A stretch of DNA of 64,000 nt from Metridium senile. Its lineage: Eukaryota; Cnidaria; Anthozoa; Actiniaria; Metridiidae. The stretch lies in assembly GCA_949775045.1 (NCBI GenBank), contig OX459099.1:18708741-18772740 (forward strand), written 5' to 3'. The translations under genes and the position numbers were made by a program. Positions 32,701 through 42,500 of this stretch are shown piece after piece. The notes under the pieces are model-generated. The model saw only the letters and a list, made by a program, of their open reading frames with translations. It was not told the DNA's origin and made no database searches. Positions within the stretch are counted from its first letter, which is position 1. Every line of letters begins with the position of its first letter.

Positions 32701-35199
32701 GCCGCGACGTGGTTGTATGACTGTACAGCGGCTTGCTGCGAGTAGGGTATGCCATTGGCTAACGGCTGAAAGAAAAGGAACAATTAAATATCACAACTTT
32801 GTGTGAGGAAGTTTACGGTAATTAACGCGTATTTGCAGTGAACAAATAAAAGAAAAATAGCCTAATGAATCGCAATAAAATCAACCATAAAGTGATAAAA
32901 AATTCATGCATTTCACAGACGATCCGAGATCAATTTGAAATGGATGAATAAATGAGAGAGATATTTCATTCAAATGGTTTTCGTTCATGGTTTTAGTTGA
33001 TTAAAACGGCATGCAATTAGGTCATCGTGGTAGTAGTCGACCTACCCGGTCCAGAGCGTGAAGCTTTTCTAGTGTGTTTACTTTGTAACTCATTAATATT
33101 GCATTATCGGGTTAATTAAATTTCACAAAGAGAAAAGCTCTAATCACACATCCTAACGATTCACAATTTTACAAAACACTACTTCCTTACTAAACACATC
33201 AACTTATCCGAAAATTAGTTTATTTGTAATCTAATCAATAAATTGTTGGCGCAAATTTGAACGACCTATAAAAAAAGACAAGAATTCACCCTCCAAAATT
33301 TGCAATGAAATACTCTATATTCCGCCAAGTAAATTATAGATACCTTTGTAGAATAGTCGAATAATCTTTCCATATATTAAATTCGAATAATCTTACTCTT
33401 AAGTTTTAGAAAAATCAAATTATAAAAACTTTCCACAAAAAAATTTACAGCCACTTTATATCACATCACGAAATGCAAGTATAATTGGTACTACTACGAA
33501 GGAAAATAAAGTAAGGTGACCTAGTTTAATAGTTATGGCAAGAAAATCTTGATTAGTGTTCACTGACATAAAAAGGAATGGTAGTGTTAGAAGAAAGAGT
33601 CCAGTGATATTCTTTGCGCCAAATAAAATACAGCGTTTTGCATGTCTTCAGTTCAAAAGAAAAATGTTTTCAGCGACCAAAATTATATATCACAATGGAT
33701 CCAACCTCGGCACAGTTTCACAAAGATATTGTTTTTCCTTTCTAGGACAAAAAGGATATTGTGTAACTCATTTAGAATACTGAAGCGAATTTCTAAACAA
33801 CCAGAGCACAATATAGAAACCTGTTGTATATGTGTGTGTGTGTGTCATTACCTCAACTTCCATTGATATTTCTACTAGTATTCCGGTCTCGACAAAAACG
33901 GATTAATCGGCTTGGTGTTTGGTAGTGTGAAACCAAGGGTTTACTAACAGATAGACTAAGATACAATAAATAGCTAGATATATCTACCAGTGGTCTCATA
34001 AATCATTCATACCTACAAATGATAATGACAATTCCTTGCTACATTAAATTATTCACTAGTTGTGACGGTAATTAGGGTGCGAGTACATGTTTGGTTGGTT
34101 ATTCCTATCGGCTTTTTTTACTCTAAAAACACATCTAAAAACTCAGACACGCAAGTATCTTAATATTTGTGGTTAAGACTCGAGGGTTTGTACGGTTTGG
34201 TATGTATTTTGAGAGTTATTTGCTCCAATTAAAGAATTCCTTTTGTAATTATTTTTTTCAATTCTCTCGCTCTGTTCAGTGAGCAACGAGAGTCTCTCAA
34301 AAACACCTGATGTGCAAGTTCAATCAACTGTAGAAATTCCTCTACCAAACTGAACGTTTTTAAGTGAATTCAAAGAGAAAACAAAAAATATTAAGGTAGA
34401 AATCGTTTTGGTTCGAAACTACAAAGCGCAAACTAAGTTTCGAAATCTTTTGGAAACTTTGTCGCTGTGAGTTTTGAACAACGCATCATGGAGTTCAACC
34501 AAAATAAAAACCTAAATTATAACACATCGTTTTTCTTTCCTGCTTCTCTCAAAAACCCTCAAGAACTTAAACTTTAAAATAACAAGAACAAAAAGATAGG
34601 TCTAGCTATTTAACTTCTGCGAAATGACAATTTCCAAGCACAAAATTAAAAAATGTTTTATCAGTTGAAAAAAAAAATATTCAAAAATTCCATATTTGTT
34701 TTATATTCTCAGGTAATGTTATAGTATTTATTTCTGTTTAATAGTTTGTGTAAATTTTAAAGGCATTTTAAAAGTACCCAGAGATCAAATTTACAGATTC
34801 ATATATGATGGTATTCTAAGAACAGGTGTGCTTAAGACGCGTAAATACTGTCACCGTTAAGAGCTACTTTAGACAAATCTCAAATCGTGATTACTGCAGC
34901 TCCTCAGACAAGTGAGAAGATTGAATTACGGTTAAACGCGAGAGATTTCCTTTGCATATATAAACATTATTCGAGAGAGTTAAAAACAATATAGCTAAAA
35001 ATAATACTTTGGGGAGTTCATATACGAAATATTTCCTCGAATGTTAATCGTGAAAAGAGTTTTAAGCTTCTTCAGTGTTTCTGTGGAGTGAAGGTATTTC
35101 AAAGTCGCTTTGTGATTCAGAATGTTTGCATGAGTCAGTGAAATGTTTTCAAATTGAGTTTCTACTTACAATAAACCCATATACGCTGTAGTCCATCAT
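21056..35199 (-). CDS. RBFOX: RBFOX family RNA-binding splicing regulator (10 coding exons)
   Basis: Minus-strand exons: 35199-35170, 32765-32490, 31715-31662, 27637-27545, 26266-26197, 24305-24188, 23851-23815, 22340-22303, 21565-21535 and 21157-21056. Phases agree throughout, giving 282 residues. An N-terminal region with a polyglutamine run precedes one [60 protein letters not shown], then [12 protein letters not shown]. The 54- and 93-base RRM exons and the split before VNNA match vertebrate RBFOX exactly. The C-terminus is Ala/Tyr/Arg-rich and ends GFRYAPY, matching the PY-type nuclear import end of RBFOX (FAPY). The family binds UGCAUG in pre-mRNA to control alternative exons. The first exon is the least certain. 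The 70-base exon could instead end at 26215 (52 bases, same phase). Repeats fill the introns. Several UGCAUG motifs lie close to exons, suggesting self-regulation. Confidence 0.94.
21190..21420 (+). mobile_element. tRNA-derived SINE-like element
   Basis: A weak A-box region is followed by a B-box-like GTTCGAGTCCC at about 21230, then a body with CTCTCCAATGCCATGAGGGG and TTTTCCTCTCAAAAATGAAC. This is typical of tRNA-SINE bodies as I remember them. It sits in the last RBFOX intron, within 40 bases of the terminal exon's acceptor. Confidence 0.45.
21647..22038 (+). mobile_element. MITE family A, copy 2 (uninterrupted)
   Basis: Ends ATAGACCACTTTCATAA and TTTATGAAAGTCGTCTAT are 17-base inverted repeats with one mismatch. 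This is the complete form of the element that is interrupted at 12029-12679 and truncated at 27808-28120. In an RBFOX intron. Confidence 0.88.
22999..23057. repeat. TAGCCTGCG-family hairpin
   Basis: TAGCCTGCG at 22999 and CGCAGGCTA at 23057 bound a second pairing of GGCAGTCT with AGACTGCC and a 15-base GC-rich loop. It belongs to the same family as 8976-9049. Confidence 0.7.
23170..23581. mobile_element. MITE with CAGTAAAAA ends and TA duplication
   Basis: Left CAGTAAAAAAGAACCAGTGG and right end GCGGGTTTTTACTG are inverted, with the AAGAACCA word repeated near each end and internally. TA flanks both ends (23168-23169, 23582-23583). The terminus matches the CAGTAAAAACCCGCG word of the array at 39.5-40.3 kb. 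Confidence 0.7.
23900..24128. repeat. GGAAA pentanucleotide microsatellite
   Basis: A nearly pure AAAGG run from about 23930 to 24050, then ATGGA variants and AGAGC repeats to about 24120. It is polypurine on the plus strand, in an RBFOX intron 60 bases from the exon at 24188-24305. Minus-strand Phe/Pro/Ser frames are artefacts. Confidence 0.97.
24523..24688. mobile_element. Inverted-repeat element family C, copy 1
   Basis: Ends TTGCATGAATGTTGTCAT and GACAACATTCTTGCAATTCAT are imperfect inverted repeats. The centre holds GAGTTCAGCTCGAGTGATCT and TCTTTTGTCTTTTAAT, shared with 57189-57418. Confidence 0.7.
25646..25735. repeat. Inverted repeat AACTCGTCCCCATTCGCCGCT
   Basis: The arm at 25646-25665 is inverted at 25716-25735 (AGCGGCGAATGTGGACGAG) with one mismatch. 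An inner GCGTGCGCAT/ATGCGCA pairing is also seen. Probable small MITE in an RBFOX intron. Confidence 0.65.
26083..26333 (-). promoter_or_regulatory. Cluster of four UGCAUG (RBFOX-binding) motifs around an RBFOX exon
   Basis: On the transcribed strand TGCATG occurs at 26333-26328 and 26315-26310 (about 45-65 bases upstream of exon 26266-26197) and at 26110-26105 and 26088-26083 (about 85-115 bases downstream). RBFOX proteins bind UGCAUG and act by position relative to the exon, so cross- or autoregulation is a reasonable reading. Function is inferred, not shown. Confidence 0.55.
26578..27120. repeat. GAT-rich microsatellite, ~540 bp
   Basis: Imperfect GAT repeats with GATGGCAAT (9-base) and GATTATGGCAAT (12-base) higher-order units. 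Three GTAATCACGA words spaced through it mark a larger repeat of about 85 bases at the left edge. Asp/Gly/Asn, Met and Ile frames are repeat artefacts. Confidence 0.95.
27206..30945. repeat. Irregular array of a CACTTAATTGGCTTCC-like motif
   Basis: At least 18 imperfect copies of a ~17-base word, in the same direction, spaced from about 15 to 140 bases. Examples: 29644, 29688, 29816, 30524, 30576, 30727 and 30850, with weaker copies at 27206-27290. A gap from about 27.5 to 29.6 kb contains MITE copy 3 and unrelated sequence. All lie in the RBFOX intron between 31662 and 27637. The sequence between copies is not obviously repeated. Confidence 0.6.
27808..28120 (-). mobile_element. MITE family A, copy 3 (inverted, truncated)
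   Basis: ATAGACGACTTTCATAAATG begins the element in opposite orientation to the copies at 12.0 and 21.6 kb. It ends abruptly after GACAGTGCTA, lacking the last ~75 bases and the second terminal repeat. A minus-strand frame in it is spurious. Confidence 0.85.
31205..31415. mobile_element. Palindromic MITE family B, copy 2
   Basis: Arms share AACAACCTCAGCCTCGATAG, CGTGTAATATATTCTTTAGA and TTTGACTACAGC with the copy at 19313-19505. The central loop AACACTTGGAAATTC also corresponds. It ends AATCGTGAAAAG. Located in an RBFOX intron 250 bases from the 54-base RRM exon. Confidence 0.85.
31432..31612. repeat. Three tandem ~70-bp units with CACACTAGTTTAACCGCTAG
   Basis: Each unit runs GACACAG(T)CCACACTAGTTT, AACCGCTAGTTATCGTACAT, then CTCCAATTGTTTTCTTAGAAA. 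A related single unit follows the palindromic repeat near 59815-59855 and another near 51050, which ties these to one retroelement tail. Confidence 0.7.
32253..32325 (-). repeat. Fragment of the palindromic GTTTCGAGC repeat family
   Basis: Matches one arm of 59629-59800: TAATATAATGAAATTTGTAA, CACCGTAAAAAATGTTGACT, TTACTGACGTTTCGAGCTTT. It stops at the point where the hairpin core would begin. In an RBFOX intron. Confidence 0.7.
32475..32480 (-). promoter_or_regulatory. UGCAUG motif 10 bases downstream of the RRM exon 5' splice site
   Basis: On the transcript the exon ending at 32490 is followed by GTAAGTTACTGCATG, so UGCAUG occupies intron positions +10 to +15. Two more TGCATG words lie upstream of the same exon, at 32910-32905 and 33015-33010. 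Close downstream sites usually promote inclusion in this family. Confidence 0.5.
33016..35169. other. RBFOX first intron, AT-rich, no recognised feature
   Basis: Apart from a short GT run near 33830, I see no inverted repeat, exon with matching phase or RNA gene here. The frames at 33556-33866 are unsupported. Confidence 0.4.
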
Positions 35200-37170
35200 A
35201 ATTGAAGCCTCAGATAAGATGTTATCTAGATAGTTTAGATATCGTTCAAGTAATGAAACAATTACCAAGCGTCTCAATCGGCCGAAACAGTCGCTACTGA
35301 CGCTCGGTTGTAATACTATCGCAGACAAACACGACTATTCGCAAATATCATCATACAACATCATCAACACACACGGGGCTTTTGTACAAATGTAGTTTCG
35401 TGAGCCAATTAAAGCCCACAATGAGTTTGACCAATGTGAGAGAGATGGCCCACAAAACAAACAGTCCAATGAATTTAGAATCTTCGAGATATGATCTAAA
35501 TGGCTGAAACTTGATACCAGTGTTAAACCAAGGAAGGCCAAAAAAACACTACCACGAACGTGGAGACATGTGAACTAAAAATATCTCGAAATTTTCAAGG
35601 AATATTAAGTTTTTTGTTTCGATTCCTATTGTGGATAGTTTCGTACTATTGTAGTGTGTCTCTACGGGGAGGTGTTTGAACAATAGACGAAGTGTCAGTT
35701 GTTTTATTTAGAAGACACCTTCGTTTGATAGCTATTCGCTGTACTGATCAATTATGTAACTTAAACAGACTGCAATAAGCTAGTTGAGAGACTCGTAACC
35801 TTTGCGACCTCCATGTTAATACCCATAAACCAGAACACTTAACTAGATAATACCCTTTCAAGTCTAAAAACCAATTTCTAGGTACTTTACTCCTGCATAT
35901 AAAACATCCAAGACCTTTTTGGCAATAATTAGAGTGAAAGTGAACTCTTTTTAGAGTAGGATTAGAATGTTTTAGGGGATATAATTCACACGGACAAAAG
36001 CTTTTTGATCAATGAGACACAGAAAGAAATAGCAACTTTATCGTATAGAGAAAAATATTGTTACTTACTGAGGATTTGAGCTTAGTTATTCGTTGTAGAA
36101 GGATGAAGTTAAAAGACTTTACAACATCTCTAACTACAACTTTTTAAAATTTTCATGTAACAATTTGAAGTATAAATGTTAACTTAAAGACAGTAAGAAA
36201 TGATTCTTTCTTATGTTTCTAACACAGTTTATTCGCTTGATTAAATGTTTTAGCTACGAAAAATGCCGAATATACCTGTTATTTTGAGAATATTTAAATT
36301 TGGTATTTTTACAATACATAAAGAATCAAACATTGTTTATAATACTAAAACTTTAAACAAAAATTATTTTCACAAACAAAAAATCGAAAATACTTTAATA
36401 TGCGAATATTTTTTTTTCACAAAAATAAAGAACCAAAACTTGAACAGGACATTTTACTGATAACGACATTTATAAGAAAATAATTCGATATTAGTTTCAA
36501 AATTTCATCTCTAAACAAAATAATTATGAACTTCACAAATATGTATTTATAAAATTAAAGACAAAATGAAATATGTCTAGATATGCAATACTTTTTCACT
36601 ATAAAACTTTAAAAAACAAATATTTTCTGCTTTTAAGTTTTCAAAATCTACGAAAACTGGTATTGAACGCGTGGGCATTTCCAAGTAAACAATTAAAGAA
36701 ATAATTATCTTTTAAACAGCACACTTTAACTTAAAAACTTCATTAGAAAGTTGCTCTCAGTTTCTCATTCTCACTCTATCTCAAGCGAACGTCGAAGATA
36801 TGCAAGAGCTCACCATCACCTGATGAAGGCTAGCAGTAGCAGTCGAAATTTCGCGGTCTAAACCTTCGACATTTGCGAGCTCGAAAAACGAATAATTTTC
36901 TACTCATCTCATATACAAGATGAATAACCTTTAAATAATTTCATTAAAAAGACGAGTCAGAAAATATTTGTACACATTAATTTTGTACATGATTCAATGT
37001 AATCCAAATTTAGCTAAATGTTTTGGAAGCTTCAAACGGTGAGCAGAGTTGTGTGTAAATTTGCTGAACTTCCAAATTAATTGTTAGATATTACCGTCAT
37101 AACTCAAGTTTTCGCACAACTAGAACATCAACAGCGAATAAAACTGCTTTTCACTTAAGCTAGGACCTAG

Positions 37171-37380
37171 TGATGAGTGTTTTAGATAAACAAAAAATCT
37201 AACAACTTTAAATGAAAGAAATAATTTAAAAAATTATTATTCTCACGTACAAACAAATTGTGAGTGAGTGTGAGTGTTTTGATAAACCCTAAGGTGAGTG
37301 TTTTAGATAAACATAAAATCTAACAACTTATCATGAAAGAAATTATTTTAAAATTATTATTCTCAAGTACAAACAAATTC
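37171..37380. repeat. Direct duplication of ~90 bp with GTGAGTG spacer
   Basis: GAGTGTTTTAGATAAACA, AAATCTAACAACTT and AATTATTATTCTCA occur in the same order in both copies, about 120 bases apart, separated by GTGAGTGAGTGTGAGTG. The rest of 35200-37822 is AT-rich with nothing I recognise. Confidence 0.75.
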
Positions 37381-37822
37381 AGAACAAATATTGTTTCTTT
37401 TCATCGAAAAAAAAGCTTTAAAAAATAAGAAAGGAAGAACTTCTAACCACTTCCTGTGTTCTACGGACCAGACGTGTCAAATTTGAATACTTATTTCAAT
37501 AAAGTAATGAATAAGGTTTTTTGTTTGTGTACATAACGATAAAATATTGATGAGATACAAAGGTTCTGTTAGGTTGGAAGTGTTATTTTCATTAATACAG
37601 TGCATAACATAAAGTGGGAACTGACCAAGGCCACTTAAAAAAGCGTCAATTTTAAAGAATCACTGCTGTTTATAAGAAAGTTGTAAAAATGTTGGATACT
37701 GAATAGTGCATTTCAAGATCAAAGGGCATTGTGGGTCTCATTAATTACTTGAAAATAGATCCCTATATGTAATCAGTAGATTGTTTCGTATGGTGTGCAC
37801 TTAAAATATAATAAATTAATAT

Positions 37823-38062
37823 TAAAGCCCGTTCACACTGGCAATTTTGTCGCGCCACAAGAGCGGCGATTTCAATGGCGATTTTATCGCAGCTTTGTCG
37901 CCGCATTTTCGAATACCCTCGAATTTAGGAGACAGAAAATCGCAGCAAGTTGCACGAAATTTCGAGCATGTTCAAAGTTGCGTTGACAAATCTGCGATAA
38001 AATCGCCATTGAAATTGCAGTTCTTGTCGCGCGACAAAATTGCTAGTGTAAACGGGCCTTTA
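37823..38062. mobile_element. MITE with long imperfect inverted repeats, GTTCACACTGGC ends
   Basis: Arms of about 85 bases begin AAAGCCCGTTCACACTGGCA and contain ATTTTGTCGCG and CAATGGCGATTTTATCGCAG. The right arm mirrors them and ends AACGGGCCTTT. Two plus-strand frames over it are spurious. Confidence 0.8.
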
Positions 38063-38573
38063 GACAGTATGAAATAACCCAAAATACATTGCGGTCTTGC
38101 ATGGAATCCATTATTCAGCATGCAATATTCAACGTTTTTGAATTAGCTGTATACCATATACCGTGCATTCATAGACTGCAATGCATTGTAGATGTTATGT
38201 ATTTGTTAAAGTTCAATTTTAGAGTACAGTGATTTACTTTAATTTAGTGCATACTCAACTAAAAACAGTAGAGTGGTTTTCATTACCCCGTGAAACACTC
38301 TTTAGTGTATCACTCTTTAATAAACACTAATTCCATTGTTTTGTTTTGTTGTTATTTGACTATTACACTTTAACTAATACACATATTGTTTCACGGATTA
38401 ATGAAAACCACTCTATACCACTTTTTTTTACACAGTAAATCGATCTTTATTTAGTATTTTCATTTTAAGTCCCGTCTTCACACCAGACATGACTAGACTA
38501 GTCTGTGGATGACCTACTCGTACCAAGGACCCCACGTGCGCCACAGACCGCACCAGACGACTTAGGGGGCTTT

Positions 38574-38815
38574 CACTGTTTACTAGTGTATGGGGGGGGG
38601 GGGCAATATCTGGGGGGTCACGTTATTTTCGGAAGCTTTATAGGGGGCATTGTTACTACTTGTATGTAGTTTTACTGAAAAATTTAGTTGAAAACGGAGG
38701 GTTAGGGGGGGTTTTGATATTATTACCAACCTAGAAGGGGGGTTTGGGTAATATTTGGAAATGACATGTAATTTTGCCGACCCGACCCCCCCCCCCCCCC
38801 CCCTTAGAAGATTTG
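38574..38815. mobile_element. G-run/C-run bounded element
   Basis: TTAGGGGGCTTTCACTGTTT followed by a G run, and a right part with a C run of about 20 before CTTAGAAGA. A related left end (TTAGGGGGCTTTCGTTTATT, then G-rich) occurs alone near 11803. Inverted repeats beyond the homopolymers are weak. Confidence 0.5.
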
Positions 38816-39059
38816 TCCTTCCAGACGATTTGTACGTCTTACGTCTAGTGTAAACTAAACGGAAGAAGCGCGTATGAAACGTCCCTAAGTATACACAACA
38901 CGTTCTTTTATGCGATTATACCAACATATCATAATTGTGTTTTTTCAAAACATTTCTTAAACTCATTAATGATTCATAAGGCAAACAACCAATGTACGCA
39001 CACTGTCTGTGTCACGTGGACGGGTTTTGAAACCTTTCGAAACACTAGATAAAAATCAC

Positions 39060-39216
39060 TAGCCTGAGAAAACAGACTTTACTTCGCTCCTTTTTTGTTT
39101 TTCCTTTTTTTTTCTTTCCTTTTTCTCCTTTTTCTTATTTCTTTTTCATTTTCATTTTTTTTATGTTAGTTTCGCGAGGGGAAGAGGAACGAAAAGACGT
39201 CTGTTTTCTCAGGCTA
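39060..39216. repeat. TAGCCTGAG-family inverted repeat, perfect 18-bp ends
   Basis: TAGCCTGAGAAAACAGAC at 39060 and GTCTGTTTTCTCAGGCTA ending at 39216 enclose a polypyrimidine tract of about 90 bases. It shares its terminal word with the other TAGCCTG hairpins. Confidence 0.75.
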
Positions 39217-39519
39217 AAAAATCACTTCTTGAGATATTTTCAGTCTCAAACTGCATGCATATATGAGTAGCTCGTTAGAGAAGCTATTCTACAAACTCGT
39301 GCATTCGAAAACAACAAAAGTTTCAAATGATTGTTCAGGTTTAGAAACCCAAATGAAACACTTGCTCTCGTTTTTGAAATAAAAACTAGCGCATGCGTAC
39401 AAGAATGCTCAGTGTCAATGTGCCTGGTCTATTTTGTTCACGCAGTAGGGAGGGGAGAGGTTGTTTTTGTTTTATGTACGTCGACAAATGGTTTATTATA
39501 AAATGCACTTATGGAATTA

Positions 39520-40330
39520 GAACTAATAAGGTTAAGTGAAGCAGAGGGAACGATCACGATATATACTGACCATACAGTACTAAAAACCCGCGAAACCGAA
39601 CACCCACTGCTTAAACCCACCACTAAAACGAGCGATGTATATTTTGAAAACAATAAGACCAAATTTGATCTGAACGATCACGATATATATTGAAAATGTA
39701 CAGTAAAAACCCGCGAAACCGAACACCCACTGCTAAAACGAGTGGTTTATATTTAAAAAAAACAATAAGACCTTTCAAAATTGGTCTGAACGATCACCAT
39801 ATATATCTATTTCAAAAATCGTTGTCGCAAACAAAGCCACAGTCTACACTCTGAAGCCTGCAAAGGATGTCGGTATTTCTTCTCTTGTTATCGATTGATT
39901 CATAGAATATTTTGATTGTAAGTGTTTGTGTTTTATGACCATAACAAGTTGTTGTTGTGGTAGATATAAATAGAAATATTTCTTTAAAAAACGTGCAATA
40001 AATCACAAATTAAGTCCATGTAACCGACATCCTTTGCAGGCTTTAGAGTGTGGACCGTAGCTTCGGCTGCGACTACGATTTTTGAAATATGTGTTTATTT
40101 AGCATGTACAGTAAAAACCCGCGAAACCGAACAGCCACTGCTGAAACCCACCACTAAAACGAGCGATGTATATTTTGAAAACAACGAGACCTTTCAAAAT
40201 TGGTCTGAGTGATCACGATATATATTGAACAGTAATGAACTACTATACTGAAACCAACCACTAAAGCGGTGTGTCTATGTTAAAAATACAAGCGTACAAG
40301 ACCCCGAAAGAGCGAACTCTCGATATTATG
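39520..40330. repeat. Degenerate array with AGTAAAAACCCGCGAAACCG
   Basis: Three clear copies (about 39575, 39700 and 40108) of AAAACCCGCGAAACCGAACA followed by CCACTGCT, CACTAAAACGAG and GATCACGATATATA. Decayed copies continue to about 40330. An inverted pair, GCCTGCAAAGGATGTCGGTA and its complement, lies inside at 39857 and 40024. Likely nested MITE copies with CAGTAAAAA ends. Confidence 0.65.
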
Positions 40331-40819
40331 GATACAGTATAGCCCCACGTAAACCGAACACTATATGTGGGAAGAAGACCCCGCTAAAACCAACTGCCGA
40401 GGAGGAGGAGGAGGAGGAGGAGGAGGAGAAGAAGAAATACCTTCTTTAAAAAAAAACACAGAAAACTCATCAGAAGATAGAGTGAAAAATTGTACGAAAT
40501 TTAACTCTCATAACTATGTAAATTTCGTACAATTTTTCACTCTTTCTTCTGATGATGTCGGCGTCCGACGAAAGCTCAAGATCTGAATAAATACAGTAGT
40601 ACATGGCCTCAAACCTACTCTCATAATACTTTTCAAAAATGCTACTGAAGGACAACTTAAATATTTTTTTAACATTGTTTTGAAGTGTTCGGTGTTTTCA
40701 GCATTTTTTATGTTTTTTAGTAGTCTATTCCATAATTGCGAGGTAAGTATCTCTCTCTTTAGGCATTGAAAGTGTTTGTTTAAAAATATCCGTCTTTTGA
40801 GTGGTTTAGTTAGTGCCCG

Positions 40820-41400
40820 GTAAAATGGATGTTTCCAGAAATCAGCTGAGCAACTTCATCGATATGGTTTCGATATTCATAATAACTGATGTGCCCTCTA
40901 CTGCGAAGACTTAAATTCAAATATCGATCTATTTTGAGGCCCTGATAGAGCCGGATTGGTTGAACAATCTTCAGAATATTCATGAGAGGTAAAATGGATG
41001 TTTCCAGAAATCAGCTAAGCACCTTTATCGATATGGTTTCGAAATTCATAATCATTTATGTGTCCTCTACTGTGAAGACTAATTTAAACCGAATCTTCAG
41101 AGTGTTCGTGAGAGCGGTAAAATGGATGTTTCCAGAAAACAATTGAACTGTTTTATGGTGATCGTTTCGAAAATCATTGATATTATGTCATGTGAAAAAG
41201 TAGAATTAAAGAGTCTATATTTTGAGGACCTGATAATGGTTTATTAGAAACATTTTTGAAATCGATGTTTTTTAAGAAATCAACTGAACAGCTTTATTGT
41301 GGTCGTTTCGACAATCATATATTAAAGAGGCCCTGATTTATTAGAAACATTTAAATTTTTGAGTGTTAGTAGAAGTACAAATGGAAGTTTCCAGAAATCG
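40820..41400. repeat. Degenerate tandem repeat with GGTAAAATGGATGTTTCCAG
   Basis: Units start near 40820, 40987 and 41113, with more decayed ones near 41265 and 41377. Each reads AAATGGATGTTTCCAGAAAT, then a CAGCTnAnCAnCTTnATCG segment and ATATGGTTTCGA. Spacing is irregular (about 110-170). Confidence 0.6.
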
Positions 41401-41565
41401 CCTAAACAACTAATTTTTTTTATTTTTCAATGCATTTGTCAATAACGTAAAACTTAGATGCGGAAAAGTTTCGAGAAAATTAATCAACGGCCACTAAATG
41501 ATGCCAATTATTTGTAAAATTATCGATCAGGCGTTTCAGTGTTACAAAAAAATGCATCCCGGTTG

Positions 41566-41815
41566 GCTTAATTGGAAGAGCATCGGTTTAATAAGCGGGA
41601 GGTCGGGGTTCGCGCCCAGATCGGACCAACAGTACACTCTGACTCAGGGTCTTAAAATAATTAGGGATAATGTACTGACTTTGTTATTTCCATCTGCAAA
41701 TAGTTAGACTTTGCGCCTTCTCGGATAAGGACGTTAAATCGGAGGTCCCGTCTCTCCACACTACACACACTTGAAAGAATGGAATGGAATGGAATGGAAT
41801 GGAATGGAATGGAAT
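41566..41815 (+). mobile_element. tRNA-derived SINE with (ATGGA)n tail
   Basis: The head has an A-box-like TGGCTTAATTGG (41573) and a B-box-like GGGTTCGCGCCC (about 41606). The body contains GGACGTTAAATCGGAGGTCC and ends in seven ATGGA units at 41779-41814. This order (tRNA-like head, body, short tandem tail) is diagnostic of SINEs. The frame at 41498-41707 is spurious. Confidence 0.75.
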
Positions 41816-42167
41816 ATTATACGATTTTGACCTACGACTGTAGTATACGATTTGCCTACAACATGTAGTAGGTATCATTCACACACGCAAAACTAGTCGT
41901 ATACGATTCGTGTACGCCATTGCTAAAATCGTGAGTGATTGGACGAAATACTAGTCCCAGTCCATATATGGAACAAATAACATCATTTTCCTACGACTAG
42001 TCGTAGGGTTTTGAACCTTGCCTCAAAATCCTACTACAAGTTGTAGGTCGCGTGCGTCAGTCGTAGGCAAGTCGTAGGGGCATTTACACGGCACGATTTG
42101 GAGCTCATTTGAGTCGTATACTACAAGTCGCACACGACAATCGTGCCGTGTAAATCGGCCTTTAATA
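41816..42167. mobile_element. Element rich in CTACGACT/AGTCGTAG words with inverted ends
   Basis: GGGGCATTTACACGGCACGAT (about 42076) and ATCGTGCCGTGTAAATCGGC (about 42144) form an inverted pair. Upstream, CTACGACTGTAGTATACGAT-type words recur in both directions. The left terminus is uncertain. Confidence 0.5.
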
Positions 42168-42289
42168 ATACATACTAACTACTAATTCCTTGTGACTGTA
42201 AGCCGCAAGGGGTCTGTACGTATAATAATTGTAAAGCATATTGAGACGTAGTGCGCTTTACTGTGATAAGCACGACATTACACAGGGTG

Positions 42290-42500
42290 GGGAAGCGGTT
42301 TTCCGTGACCCGTGAATCACCCTAAATTTGGCCTGTGATTCGCGAAAATCAAAAAATTTAAGCCGTGATCTGTGAAATCATCTTCGCCCGTGACCCGTGA
42401 TTTACAGATTCTCACTGTCGTGACTCGTGATTACTAGCCTGCGTAGCCAGGCGTTCAGCGGGAGCCGAGGGAAAATGGGATACAGAATCGGTGATCCGTG
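42290..42500. repeat. Degenerate GTGACCCGTGATT repeats
   Basis: About seven copies of a GTGA(C/T)CCGTGA-like word in 200 bases, with a TAGCCTGCG terminus at 42434. From here to about 44915 the sequence is AT-rich with no gene I recognise; a short dispersed repeat is at 43890-43945. Confidence 0.5.
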
